Source: Nanobdellota archaeon
GTDB lineage: Archaea > Nanobdellota > Nanobdellia > Parvarchaeales > Parvarchaeaceae
DNA: 28,590 nucleotides
Assembly: GCA_021818905.1 (NCBI GenBank)
Contig: JAKASS010000010.1
Coordinates: forward strand, 1 to 28,590
Direction of reading: 5' to 3'
A program made the position numbers and the translations under genes. Under the pieces are notes generated by a model, which saw only the letters and a list, made by a program, of their open reading frames with translations, searched no databases and was not told the origin of the DNA. Numbering within the stretch: position 1 is the first letter of the stretch; every line of letters begins with the position of its first letter. This document shows, in pieces, positions 7,072-14,195 of the stretch.

Positions 7072-7407
7072 TTAAATCACTGCGCCGAAAGACACTGAAG
7101 GCATGACTCCATTTGGCGGATAAGCACGGACGTGTATCCATTGCCACAAATATGGCAATCCACTATAATATCTTGGTCCGATATAGCCTGTGGTGTAAGA
7201 AGTCGGAAAATTGGTTTTATCCATAAAATTCGTATAATCCCACTGTGTGATTATCGGGTTGTTATTTGCTCCGGTCGCAGACGTGGTTGAATGATTCACG
7301 CTATCATAATCCACCCACCAAGATGTGCCTGGCGGCAAGCCAGATTCTACGAAAGTTGTCAGTGAGTTGTCAGTGGTGCGATGCCACGACCCCAGCAAAT
7401 GTCCCAT
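7072..7407 (-). pseudogene. Surface-protein fragment with 'SGLPPGTSW' repeat
   Basis: The frame holds TTFVESGLPPGTSWWVDYDS at about residues 17-36, a beta-rich extracellular repeat common in archaeal surface proteins. It is followed by an aromatic-rich segment (GYIGPRYYSGLPYLWQWIHV). It overlaps the pilin-like frame (7370-7828) and is offset by one base. The natural reading is that both were one protein: signal and helix, beta domain, then this repeat. The first residues of this frame (MGHLLGSWHRT) are out-of-frame DNA. The frame stops at 7072 before the LamG remnant. Confidence 0.5.
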
Positions 7408-7828
7408 TAGAAAAAAATGGGCCCGGGTTGAGAGAATTGCCGGTGATGTATGTTATTATGACTGATAGGGAATATGTTTTTTGGGACGAACCTACCATTG
7501 TCGGGCAGGAATCTAACAGAGAGAAAAGCTGCGACTGATCCGGTTGCATGACCGCTGATTGAGAAGGATTTGGCGCTCCCGGATAACTAGAATTTATGCG
7601 GGTAACTTCTATCGCAAAACTCTGTTCATTCGTCAATGTGGTATTGAGCGTTCCATTTATACAGCTTTGCGAAACTCCAAACCCTGAGAAACCCGTCACG
7701 GTATCCTGTGTTATGGAAGCTGAAGAGAAAAACCCCAAATAGAAGAGCAAGGTAACGACGATGACCACCACCGTTATTGCCAGACCGTATACTGTGAGGT
7801 ATTCGATCGCCGATTGTGCATTGCGCAT
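7370..7828 (-). pseudogene. Pilin-like protein with class III signal peptide, truncated by frameshift
   Basis: I chose the ATG at 7828, giving MRNAQSAIEYLTVYGLAITV. A very short basic leader is followed directly by QSAIEYL at the start of a hydrophobic helix (about 5-34), which is the archaeal class III (type IV pilin-like) signal with predicted cleavage before Gln5. After the helix comes a beta-rich, Asn/Ser/Thr-rich ectodomain with several N-glycosylation sequons. The frame ends at GVVASHH where the overlapping frame at 7407 takes up a surface repeat, so the gene looks frameshifted near 7370-7400. If intact it would be exported and assembled or anchored by FlaI/TadC-type machinery such as that encoded at 22740-26193. 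Confidence 0.6.
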
Positions 7829-8049
7829 ACAGTAATGAAAATGCGTCAAAATTTAAGTGTTAAATCCCGGGGAAACCGTCAGAAAATATTCGGTTGCATA
7901 ACTCATTAAGCGAATAAATCAAACGATTAGAATTATTTCTTTTACAATCCGAGATTTAGTGTCCCGTTCTTTTGCCGTCTTTGATAATCAAGCGTTTCGC
8001 CAAGCAGATGCTGGAATTAAAACTTAATCCAGGATGATGCGATTACATG

Positions 8050-8057
8050 TTTAAATA
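8050..8057 (+). promoter_or_regulatory. TATA box for the gene at 8080
   Basis: tttaaata is centred about 27 bases before the ATG at 8080, implying a leaderless transcript. I see no gene in the preceding stretch 7850-8049. Confidence 0.5.
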
Positions 8058-8079
8058 CCATTGAAGCCTTACTATTTTA

Positions 8080-8391
8080 ATGTCCAATGGTCTCAATGTA
8101 CTCGTAAGCGGAACTCCTACAAAAGAAGAGCAGAAGATTATAGAGACTTTTAAAAAAGAAGATGAGGTCGGGTATCGGCACGAAATTGCAAACTTAGACG
8201 AACTCCTGCTCCAGCTAGATTACGTTCACAAGAAGCTAAGACACTATCTTCACACTTCTGCTACCAAATATAAAAACGAATTTTTTATGACGGCGCCGGT
8301 ATTTACAAGATATCAAGACACGATAATGCAATTCCTCCAGCGCATGGAACTTGTAGAACGGCTGTCTTATAAGGTATTACAAAGACGATGA
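8080..8391 (+). CDS. Protein of unknown function, 103 residues
   Basis: I do not recognise this protein. It is soluble and mostly helical with many charged residues (KEEQKIIETFKKEDEVGY at about 15-32; ELLLQLDYVHKKLRHYLH at about 41-58). It has no signal peptide, cysteines or metal motif. A TATA box lies at the expected distance and a hairpin plus T-run terminator follows 30 bases after the stop. That supports a real monocistronic gene. Confidence 0.6.
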   Translation: MSNGLNVLVSGTPTKEEQKIIETFKKEDEVGYRHEIANLDELLLQLDYVHKKLRHYLHTSATKYKNEFFMTAPVFTRYQDTIMQFLQRMELVERLSYKVLQRR

Positions 8392-8420
8392 TTGGTTAGG
8401 ACGGTGGGAGCGATGGGCCG

Positions 8421-8441
8421 AGAGAGCTTCGCTCTCTTTTT
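8421..8441 (+). terminator. Hairpin terminator with T-run
   Basis: agagagc and gctctct pair around a ttc loop (8421-8437), and the T-run continues to 8441. It lies 30 bases after the stop of the 8080-8391 gene. It resembles a bacterial intrinsic terminator, which is uncommon in archaea. Confidence 0.6.
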
Positions 8442-8459
8442 ATTTGGCTTATATATCAA

Positions 8460-8531
8460 CCGTATTTGGGAACAGTGTCGAAGTTTCCTCTGTACTAAGT
8501 CTTTAAATCCTGTCGATGCTTGTTTATCCAT
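8460..8531 (-). pseudogene. N-terminal remnant of the IS transposase
   Basis: From the ATG at 8531 the minus strand reads MDKQASTGFKDLVQRKLRHC followed by SQIR, then runs into the terminator of the neighbouring gene. It is preceded by ggagg at 5 bases spacing and by the terminal repeat at 8615-8630. It is therefore the 5' end of an IS whose 3' end type is seen at 4435-4896. Only about 24 codons remain. The exact left break is uncertain. Confidence 0.55.
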
Positions 8532-8577
8532 AAATGCCTCCTTTTTTTGTTTCTTCAATAAAAAACAGGAGGCATTT
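8532..8577 (-). promoter_or_regulatory. Hairpin sequestering the transposase ribosome binding site
   Basis: On the minus strand aaatgcctcct (8577-8567) is the perfect complement of aggaggcattt (8542-8532), which holds the Shine-Dalgarno ggagg just before the ATG at 8531. The T-run and A-run inside extend the pairing, leaving a loop around tattgaagaaac. Read-through transcripts would hide the ribosome site. This recalls the fold-back control described for bacterial IS elements such as IS10. Confidence 0.6.
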
Positions 8578-8614
8578 GTCTGATTTATCGCTTATCCTGA
8601 GCTTTCTGCAATCG

Positions 8615-8630
8615 AATTATGCAACAGCCT
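8615..8630 (-). repeat. Left terminal inverted repeat of the IS family
   Basis: On the minus strand it reads aggctgttgcataatt and points toward the transposase start at 8531. It is the exact reverse complement of an end reading outward, and identical on the plus strand to 4881-4896. Confidence 0.7.
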
Positions 8631-8645
8631 CATCAGAAAATAAAC

Positions 8646-8654
8646 CTATAAATA
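8646..8654 (+). promoter_or_regulatory. TATA box for the S26e-like gene
   Basis: ctataaata lies about 28 bases before the ATG at 8678. A Shine-Dalgarno-like aaggag follows at 8661-8666, so both signals are present. The promoter begins only about 16 bases after the IS terminal repeat. Confidence 0.5.
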
Positions 8655-8677
8655 ATCATTAAGGAGTAAATTAGTGG

Positions 8678-9043
8678 ATGGGAAAGAACATAAGACGCGG
8701 AAAGACCAGCAGCGTAAGGTGCGCATCGTGTGGCCAACTTACAAGAAGGGACCGCTCGGTATATCTTTTCAGAGATGGGATAAAATCTTATTATTGTCCT
8801 GATTGCGCAAAGAAAATCCATGGTCCTAGACTTTACAAAGGGATGCCAAAATTCGTAAGAAGGGCATCGGCCCCGAAAATGAAGAGGAAATTCGCAATGT
8901 ATTCGACGCAGGGCGCAGCGGTGGCGGAGGCTCCCGCAGTGCAGGAAGAAACGATAACTGACGAGCACGCGACCGGGTCTGCAGAAGAGATAGAGACCGA
9001 GGAAACCGCGCCACAGGAAGAGACTAAGGAAAATCAGAATTGA
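8678..9043 (+). CDS. Zinc-ribbon protein resembling ribosomal protein S26e, with acidic tail
   Basis: The 121-residue protein has a basic N-terminus (MGKNIRRGKTSSVRC), then two knuckles C15-x2-C18 and C40-x2-C43 (YYCPDCAKKI). A basic stretch follows to about residue 73 (VRRASAPKMKRKFAMY). This plan resembles small-subunit protein S26e, which binds rRNA near the mRNA exit site, but the spacing between knuckles is shorter than in eukaryotic S26e. Residues about 77-121 are an Ala/Glu/Thr-rich acidic extension unlike S26e. Assignment as S26e is tentative; another rRNA-binding zinc ribbon is possible. The stop overlaps a possible TTG start of the next gene (TTGA), suggesting co-transcription. Confidence 0.6.
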   Translation: MGKNIRRGKTSSVRCASCGQLTRRDRSVYLFRDGIKSYYCPDCAKKIHGPRLYKGMPKFVRRASAPKMKRKFAMYSTQGAAVAEAPAVQEETITDEHATGSAEEIETEETAPQEETKENQN

Positions 9044-9057
9044 TCGTAGACATTTCT

Positions 9058-9897
9058 ATGATAATAAAAATCAACATAAAGCTTTTGTCTTTGGCGGCTT
9101 TCGTCATTCTGGTCGCTGCGGTAGCGGGGTACTTCCTTTTCTTTTACGTATCGGCGAGCGGCACGCAGCCACAATTGCCAAGCGACGTTGCGTACGCTCT
9201 CGAATATTTCAATGCGGTCAATTCCAATAAGACTATAATAGTGCCGTCCATATATTACTCGCTCGCCCAGAGCTACATGATAAAAAACAACCGGGTGATC
9301 TCCAACGATTCCGAATATGCGCAGATATTATTCAACGGCAAACGATACAACAACACCGATTTTGTGCTTATGGATATGAATCAGCTAAACTTTCTGAAAT
9401 CGCTTTATTCGGATGCCGGCTTGCCACTTCATTACAACATAACTGTCTTTCCCTCTTCGTATGCGTTTGGAAACATATCCGGCAATGAGCGAAACTGCGA
9501 TGCTTATTCCAACAGTACCGAGTTGTTCGCAGAATGCCAGCTTTATGTAAGTTATTCTGTGACTAGCCCCGGCAACTCCAGCCAGATAATAGCAAATAAG
9601 ACTACGGATGTCGGATATATAGCGGTGGCGTACTTCCCAAATGATCCTACTTTGCATGCGATAAATGCGTCGGTATTTTACAATGGCACGGGCATGATGT
9701 ATGTCCCCTCTGCTGTAAATCCTGCCAGTAAAGACATTTTAGCCGGCATCGCTTTCGTATACGAAAACGTGACGACATTATATCTGCCCCCGAAGATAAT
9801 GGAAACGTTTTACGGTAGCCACATGTTCCTGCCGAATTCCACGACGAATCAGATATTCGACAGCTTCGGTGAAGCAAGGGTAGTAGAGATGCCTTAG
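9058..9897 (+). CDS. Membrane-anchored extracytoplasmic protein of unknown function
   Basis: I chose the ATG at 9058; a TTG at 9040 overlapping the previous stop is also possible. One N-terminal membrane helix (about 6-30, LLSLAAFVILVAAVAGYFLF) anchors a domain of about 250 residues outside the cell. It contains many N-glycosylation sequons (NKT, NDS, NNT, NIS, NST) and two Cys (in NERNCDAY and FAECQLY) that could form a disulfide. Phrases such as TIIVPSIYYSLAQSYMIKNN vaguely recall the globular part of archaeal oligosaccharyltransferase, but the WWDYG motif is absent, so I do not assign it. It is convergent with the ATP synthase operon, with a 15-base gap. Confidence 0.65.
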   Translation: MIIKINIKLLSLAAFVILVAAVAGYFLFFYVSASGTQPQLPSDVAYALEYFNAVNSNKTIIVPSIYYSLAQSYMIKNNRVISNDSEYAQILFNGKRYNNTDFVLMDMNQLNFLKSLYSDAGLPLHYNITVFPSSYAFGNISGNERNCDAYSNSTELFAECQLYVSYSVTSPGNSSQIIANKTTDVGYIAVAYFPNDPTLHAINASVFYNGTGMMYVPSAVNPASKDILAGIAFVYENVTTLYLPPKIMETFYGSHMFLPNSTTNQIFDSFGEARVVEMP

Positions 9898-9912
9898 TTG
9901 GTTTAATATAAA

Positions 9913-11853
9913 CTAATTTTCCTTGTTTTCTGAACTCGGATCACTCTTTATTACGGTGCGTTTTCTGGATATTTTGAACGGGGCGAACATCGCGCCGTTG
10001 CCTGTATAAAACTTAGAAAAGAACTCCACGTAGATAAGCCTTGCCCCCTGTATCCCAGACTCGAATATAGCTATCATCAGATTGAACAGCTGGCCCATCA
10101 CAAGTATGACGCATCCAAATACGATCAGGCCTACGCCGCCGCTAAGCGTGCCTAAAAAGACGGTGTTTATCACTTCGGCGAGTATGACAGAAGAAAGCAG
10201 TATCCCCACGATACGAGTATAAGAAAGTATGTGGCTGATTATGGAAGGCAATTCCAGGAGGGCCTCAAAGCCCTCGGAAACCAGCACGGCTGCCAATCCG
10301 CCTATTATACCCGCCAATGATGCCGCCGTCGTGAAATCGTATAAAGAAATGGGCTGTTGCTCCAATACCCCCAACCCGACGAAAGTTATGCCCAACGCTA
10401 TCGCAAGCCACCCTATCCTGCCTACCGCACGCTTCCTGTCGTTTACCATCCACCTATTTATCGCCCCGAGAACGAAGCCGGAAGATACCATGAATACCCC
10501 GATCCACCCGGCTATCAGTAAGAGAGTCCCAAGACTCAACTCCGGGTTGAATAGCGCAGTATAAGGCAAATGAAAGCCGAAATAGTTATTGAAAATAACG
10601 CCGAATACTATCCCTAACATTGCACCGGGAATCACGGCTTTTGACAGCTTCAAAAGTGCGCTGTTGCTCATGATCGTATGTACGAACTTGGATATCTTCC
10701 TTGGTACGTTAAAGGTGGGTCCCTTTGACGTAAGCTTCCACATTATCAATCCAAAGATCACTATCATCGCGGCCCCATACCCTACGTCCCCGGTCATTAG
10801 CCCGAAGAAGATAGGAAAGGCGATAGCGAACATCATGGTAGGATCAAATTCGTTGCTCCTCGGGATAGAATAGAATTTTATGAAGAATTCAAAAAGCTTT
10901 ACCGGAAATTTATTCTCAAACTTGGTAGGTGCTATGTCTTTGCTCTTTAGGTCGTATATCAGGAACCTGCCTTTGGTCACGGAGTCTACTGCTCTACTGA
11001 CATCTTCTAAGCTCTTTATGGGGACCCAGCCTTCAAGTACGGCTACGGAATCCGTATAGCCTAGCCTGCCTGCGAGCTCGTTCTTTTTCTCCTCTATCTC
11101 CAATCCCTCGGCCATAGCCGATATAAGAGCACGGTTTTTTATTGATAATTTAAGCAGGGTCTTTTCCAGCTCTTTCTTCCTTCTCGCCAACGCCTTCTTA
11201 TTCAAAGCGACCATCTTTGCCATATCCTTTGGAGTCCCGTTAAATGCCGGTATGGCTTCCATTTTTAGCTTTAATGGTTGGGCCCTGCTCACGAGTTCTT
11301 CTATCTTTGATTTTTCTATGGTGACTAGTAAATTTGGGTTTAACTTAAACACGGCGATGCCATCCGAGCTTTTTAGCGACTCGTCGAGAGCGGACAGTTG
11401 CTTTTCGAGCCCCGAAACAAGGAAAGAAACAAGGTGTTCCCCATTCAAAATGGACAAGTCATATCTAAATGGGGCCAAGCATTCCGATAGATAAGATTCG
11501 TACGAAAGCCCGCTTAAATCCAAGTTTAGCTGTTCTATCTGCTTGTTCGCTTTTACTATCTTGCCCACGGCTTTGATCGACTTTGCCTTTCGCAAAAGCG
11601 CGTTTACGTCCCTAAACTCGAAAACATAATCGGATCCTGCCTTCGGCAGCATCTGCTCTACAGATCTGAACGTCTGTGCATAACCACCTATCTCCCCCCT
11701 TTCGACCTTCGCCGCGGACATGAATCCTTGCAACTCGGAGTTTATGCGTTCTAATTGGATCGACTCTAATCTGCCAAGCACCTCGGTAGTGTCGTTTACG
11801 TTTGCCTTTGGCAAGAAAAGCATTATTTTCCGCATCTTCGCAGGAAACATCAT
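9913..11853 (-). CDS. atpI: A-type ATP synthase subunit I (a subunit)
   Basis: The 646-residue membrane stator subunit conducts ions past the K ring. The N-terminal half (about 1-330) is cytosolic and largely helical, for attachment to the peripheral stalks. The C-terminal half (about 335-620) has about seven membrane helices. SYTRIVGILLSS (544-555) carries the essential Arg547, and FESGIQGARLIYVEFF (about 597-612) is the second conserved signature with Arg605. Length matches the family. The start at 11853 overlaps the H stop by 4 bases (ATGA). It is the last gene of the operon here, whereas in methanogen operons I sits near the front. The tail (KSDPSSENKEN) is short and charged. Confidence 0.95.
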   Translation of the reverse strand: MMFPAKMRKIMLFLPKANVNDTTEVLGRLESIQLERINSELQGFMSAAKVERGEIGGYAQTFRSVEQMLPKAGSDYVFEFRDVNALLRKAKSIKAVGKIVKANKQIEQLNLDLSGLSYESYLSECLAPFRYDLSILNGEHLVSFLVSGLEKQLSALDESLKSSDGIAVFKLNPNLLVTIEKSKIEELVSRAQPLKLKMEAIPAFNGTPKDMAKMVALNKKALARRKKELEKTLLKLSIKNRALISAMAEGLEIEEKKNELAGRLGYTDSVAVLEGWVPIKSLEDVSRAVDSVTKGRFLIYDLKSKDIAPTKFENKFPVKLFEFFIKFYSIPRSNEFDPTMMFAIAFPIFFGLMTGDVGYGAAMIVIFGLIMWKLTSKGPTFNVPRKISKFVHTIMSNSALLKLSKAVIPGAMLGIVFGVIFNNYFGFHLPYTALFNPELSLGTLLLIAGWIGVFMVSSGFVLGAINRWMVNDRKRAVGRIGWLAIALGITFVGLGVLEQQPISLYDFTTAASLAGIIGGLAAVLVSEGFEALLELPSIISHILSYTRIVGILLSSVILAEVINTVFLGTLSGGVGLIVFGCVILVMGQLFNLMIAIFESGIQGARLIYVEFFSKFYTGNGAMFAPFKISRKRTVIKSDPSSENKEN

Positions 11854-12185
11854 AGCTTGAATTCCTCTGATACCGTCTCTTCAAATATGCCCACCACTCT
11901 CTGCTTCGACGGCCTTTTCAGTCTTGATATCCTGGTTTTTTCTTCGTTTAACATTTTTTCTCCGGTCTTTATGGCAAGGCCCTTTATCGTGGCCATCGCC
12001 TTTTCCCTGTCTTTTGCGGCTTCCTCGGTGGCTTCTGCGATCGCTCGATCAGAGTTTTTCCTTGCTTCGGCTATCATATCTGCGGCCTTTTTCTGCGCCT
12101 TTTCTATGAGCTTCGCCGATGATCTCTCGGCTTCGTTTATGTCCTTCAGTAAGGTTATCTCTTCGCGCTCCTTGTTTTCTGCCAT
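11850..12185 (-). CDS. atpH: A-type ATP synthase subunit H (peripheral stalk)
   Basis: I chose the ATG at 12185, where the stop of D and this start share one base (TGATG); an upstream extension would be out-of-frame D sequence. The 111 residues are nearly all charged heptads rich in Ala, Glu and Lys (EKAQKKAADMIAEARKNSD), the right-handed coiled coil of the peripheral stalk. It pairs with subunit E to hold A3B3 still against rotation. It lies between D and I, and its stop overlaps the I start. Primary sequence is weakly conserved in this family, so the call rests on length, coiled coil and position. Confidence 0.85.
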   Translation of the reverse strand: MAENKEREEITLLKDINEAERSSAKLIEKAQKKAADMIAEARKNSDRAIAEATEEAAKDREKAMATIKGLAIKTGEKMLNEEKTRISRLKRPSKQRVVGIFEETVSEEFKL

Positions 12186-12835
12186 CAGCTGGTCGTGGCC
12201 TCCAGTTTCCTCTTTATGAACTTGAGCGATACTATCGTGTCCCTTTCGTTGTCTCCCAACCTCTGCTCTATGAAGCCGGCCTGTGCCCCCCATTGCGGTA
12301 TCCTGAGATTTTCCAGTGCGTTGATGCGCCGGTTTACCTTGCTTATCTCATGAAGAAGTTTTCGCATGGCATTTTCTTTCTCGGCTACCTCTATAAGCAG
12401 GGTAAAGAGTTTAGAATAAACCTTTTTCATGTCATCTATAGGCGCTGGAGACGAGATTGCATCGAAAAACTCGTGCGTTAATGCTGACTTGTCTGCCGTT
12501 ATATCCGAGACCCTTACCCCCATTACGTTATTCGCTTTTACGTTTACTTCCAGCCTGGGGCGTTCGGCTGCCGCCCGCTCTAGTTCTACGCTTCCGCTCT
12601 CTATCTCGGCTATCTTTGTGGTCTCTACCGCAAGGCTTACGGCGGAAAGCATGTTCTCCGGCATCAATGCCAATTTCCTGGCCATCTCAAGAAAGGCCAT
12701 TACAAGGCTAGAACGCTTTACCTTGAGCAGTTTTATCCCGCGTTGTGCTATGGAAATCCTACGTTTGGTCTTCATTAGCTCTAATCTTGTAGTCCTGACC
12801 GATGACAAGTCAACTGCCTGCTTTCCATTTTCCAT
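12185..12835 (-). CDS. atpD: A-type ATP synthase subunit D (central rotor shaft)
   Basis: The 216-residue protein is two long helices forming the rotor shaft inside A3B3. The N-terminal [20 protein letters not shown] followed by [14 protein letters not shown] (about 14-47) is the typical D signature. The C-terminal helix contains [11 protein letters not shown] (about 167-177), also conserved (RRINALE). The start at 12835 lies 26 bases inside the end of atpB, so translation is coupled. It is followed by H. Confidence 0.95.
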   Translation of the reverse strand: MENGKQAVDLSSVRTTRLELMKTKRRISIAQRGIKLLKVKRSSLVMAFLEMARKLALMPENMLSAVSLAVETTKIAEIESGSVELERAAAERPRLEVNVKANNVMGVRVSDITADKSALTHEFFDAISSPAPIDDMKKVYSKLFTLLIEVAEKENAMRKLLHEISKVNRRINALENLRIPQWGAQAGFIEQRLGDNERDTIVSLKFIKRKLEATTS

Positions 12836-14195
12836 ATTTCTTTACGAACTCTTCCCTTACGCGTTTTATCTCCCTTATGTCTACTCCGCTGAGAATGTCC
12901 CACCCTGAGCTTAAAGTATCTACTATCTTCCTGTCTTCATCATAGCCTTGCCCTATAAAGCCGGATTCAAATCTATCGGCTAGGTCTAAGAATTCCTTAT
13001 CAGTCTTTGACAACGCCTCTTCCCCGACTATTGCTACAAGACTTCTTAGGTCTTTTCCTCTTGCATATGCGGCATATAGCTCATCTGCTAATCCTCTGTG
13101 GTCTTCCCTTGTGCTATCTTTGCCTATTCCATTATTCATCAATCTCGAAAGGGACAGAAGTACGTCTATGTTCGGATATACCCCTCTTCTTTGCAGGTCA
13201 CGGCTAAGCACGATCTGGCCCTCATTTATGTAGCCCGTAAGGTCCGCTATGGGATGAGTTATATCGTCTGCTGGCATCGTCAATATGGGTATCTGGGTTA
13301 TCGACCCTGGCTTTCCTATTATCTTGCCCGCCCTTTCGTAGATGGTGGCGAGGTCGGTGTACATGTAACCTGGGTATCCTCGTCTCCCCGGTACTTCTTC
13401 CCTTGCAGATGATACCTCTCTTAGCGCTTCGCAGTAGTTTGTCATGTCTGTCATTATGACAAGGATGTGCATGCCTTCTTCGAAAGCCAGGTATTCGGCA
13501 GTCGTGAGCGCAAGTCTGGGCAGAAGCAGCCTTTCCATGGTCGGCTCGGACGAAAGGTTAAGGAACATGACCGTACGGTCAAGAGCCCCGCTCTCTTCGA
13601 ACTCGTGCTTGAAGAAGTTGGCTTCCTCGCTGTCTATGCCCATGCCACAGAAAACTATCGCAAACTTCTCATTTTTATTGAGTAATTTTGCCTGTCTTGC
13701 TATCTGTACCGCTATCTTATTGTGCTGCATGCCTGATCCTGAGAATATCGGGAGCTTCTGGCCCCTGACAAGTGAATTCATCCCGTCTATCGCTGATATG
13801 CCGGTCTGTATGAATTCAGAAGGCTCTTCCCTGGCGCACGGGTTCATGGCATTCCCGTTTACATCTTTTACCTTTTCACTCACTATGCGCGGGCCCCCGT
13901 CGCGCGGGTTTCCAGTGCCATCAAATACCCTGCCTAGCATATCTGTGCTGACTGCTATTTTAGCTGGCTGGCCGGTAAACCTTACCTTTGTAGTCTCTGC
14001 ACTTGCACCCGCAGTGGTACCAAATACCTGTACTACAGCTAATCCTTCCCTGCTGTCAAGGACCTGTCCTTTCAGGGATTCTCCCGTTTCTAACTTTATC
14101 TCGACCATCTCACCATAAGCGGCATTTTTTACGCCTTCTACGAACATCAGTATGCTGGTTATGCTCTTTACTGTTTTATAATAAACCTCATTCAT
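12810..14195 (-). CDS. atpB: A-type ATP synthase subunit B (regulatory subunit)
   Basis: The roughly 461-residue B subunit alternates with A in the A3B3 head and lacks a true P-loop: [18 protein letters not shown] (about 152-169) replaces it. Other hallmarks are [33 protein letters not shown] and [24 protein letters not shown] at 14204 is also in frame, but ggag lies directly before it. The ATG at 14195 is 9 bases after ggag, so I prefer that start. It overlaps the A stop by 8 bases. Confidence 0.95.
   Translation of the reverse strand: MNEVYYKTVKSITSILMFVEGVKNAAYGEMVEIKLETGESLKGQVLDSREGLAVVQVFGTTAGASAETTKVRFTGQPAKIAVSTDMLGRVFDGTGNPRDGGPRIVSEKVKDVNGNAMNPCAREEPSEFIQTGISAIDGMNSLVRGQKLPIFSGSGMQHNKIAVQIARQAKLLNKNEKFAIVFCGMGIDSEEANFFKHEFEESGALDRTVMFLNLSSEPTMERLLLPRLALTTAEYLAFEEGMHILVIMTDMTNYCEALREVSSAREEVPGRRGYPGYMYTDLATIYERAGKIIGKPGSITQIPILTMPADDITHPIADLTGYINEGQIVLSRDLQRRGVYPNIDVLLSLSRLMNNGIGKDSTREDHRGLADELYAAYARGKDLRSLVAIVGEEALSKTDKEFLDLADRFESGFIGQGYDEDRKIVDTLSSGWDILSGVDIREIKRVREEFVKKYGKWKAGS

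Noticed and set aside
8392-8583. 63-codon plus-strand frame after the unknown gene
   Set aside because: It spans the terminator hairpin and is antisense to the transposase N-terminus.
11850-12293. Longer form of subunit H with start at 12293
   Set aside because: The extra 36 residues are out-of-frame subunit D sequence. The ATG at 12185 overlaps the D stop in the coupled pattern.
13444-14118. 224-codon plus-strand frame opposite atpB
   Set aside because: A long shadow frame caused by codon bias of the conserved B subunit. Ser/Pro/Leu-rich and without domain features.
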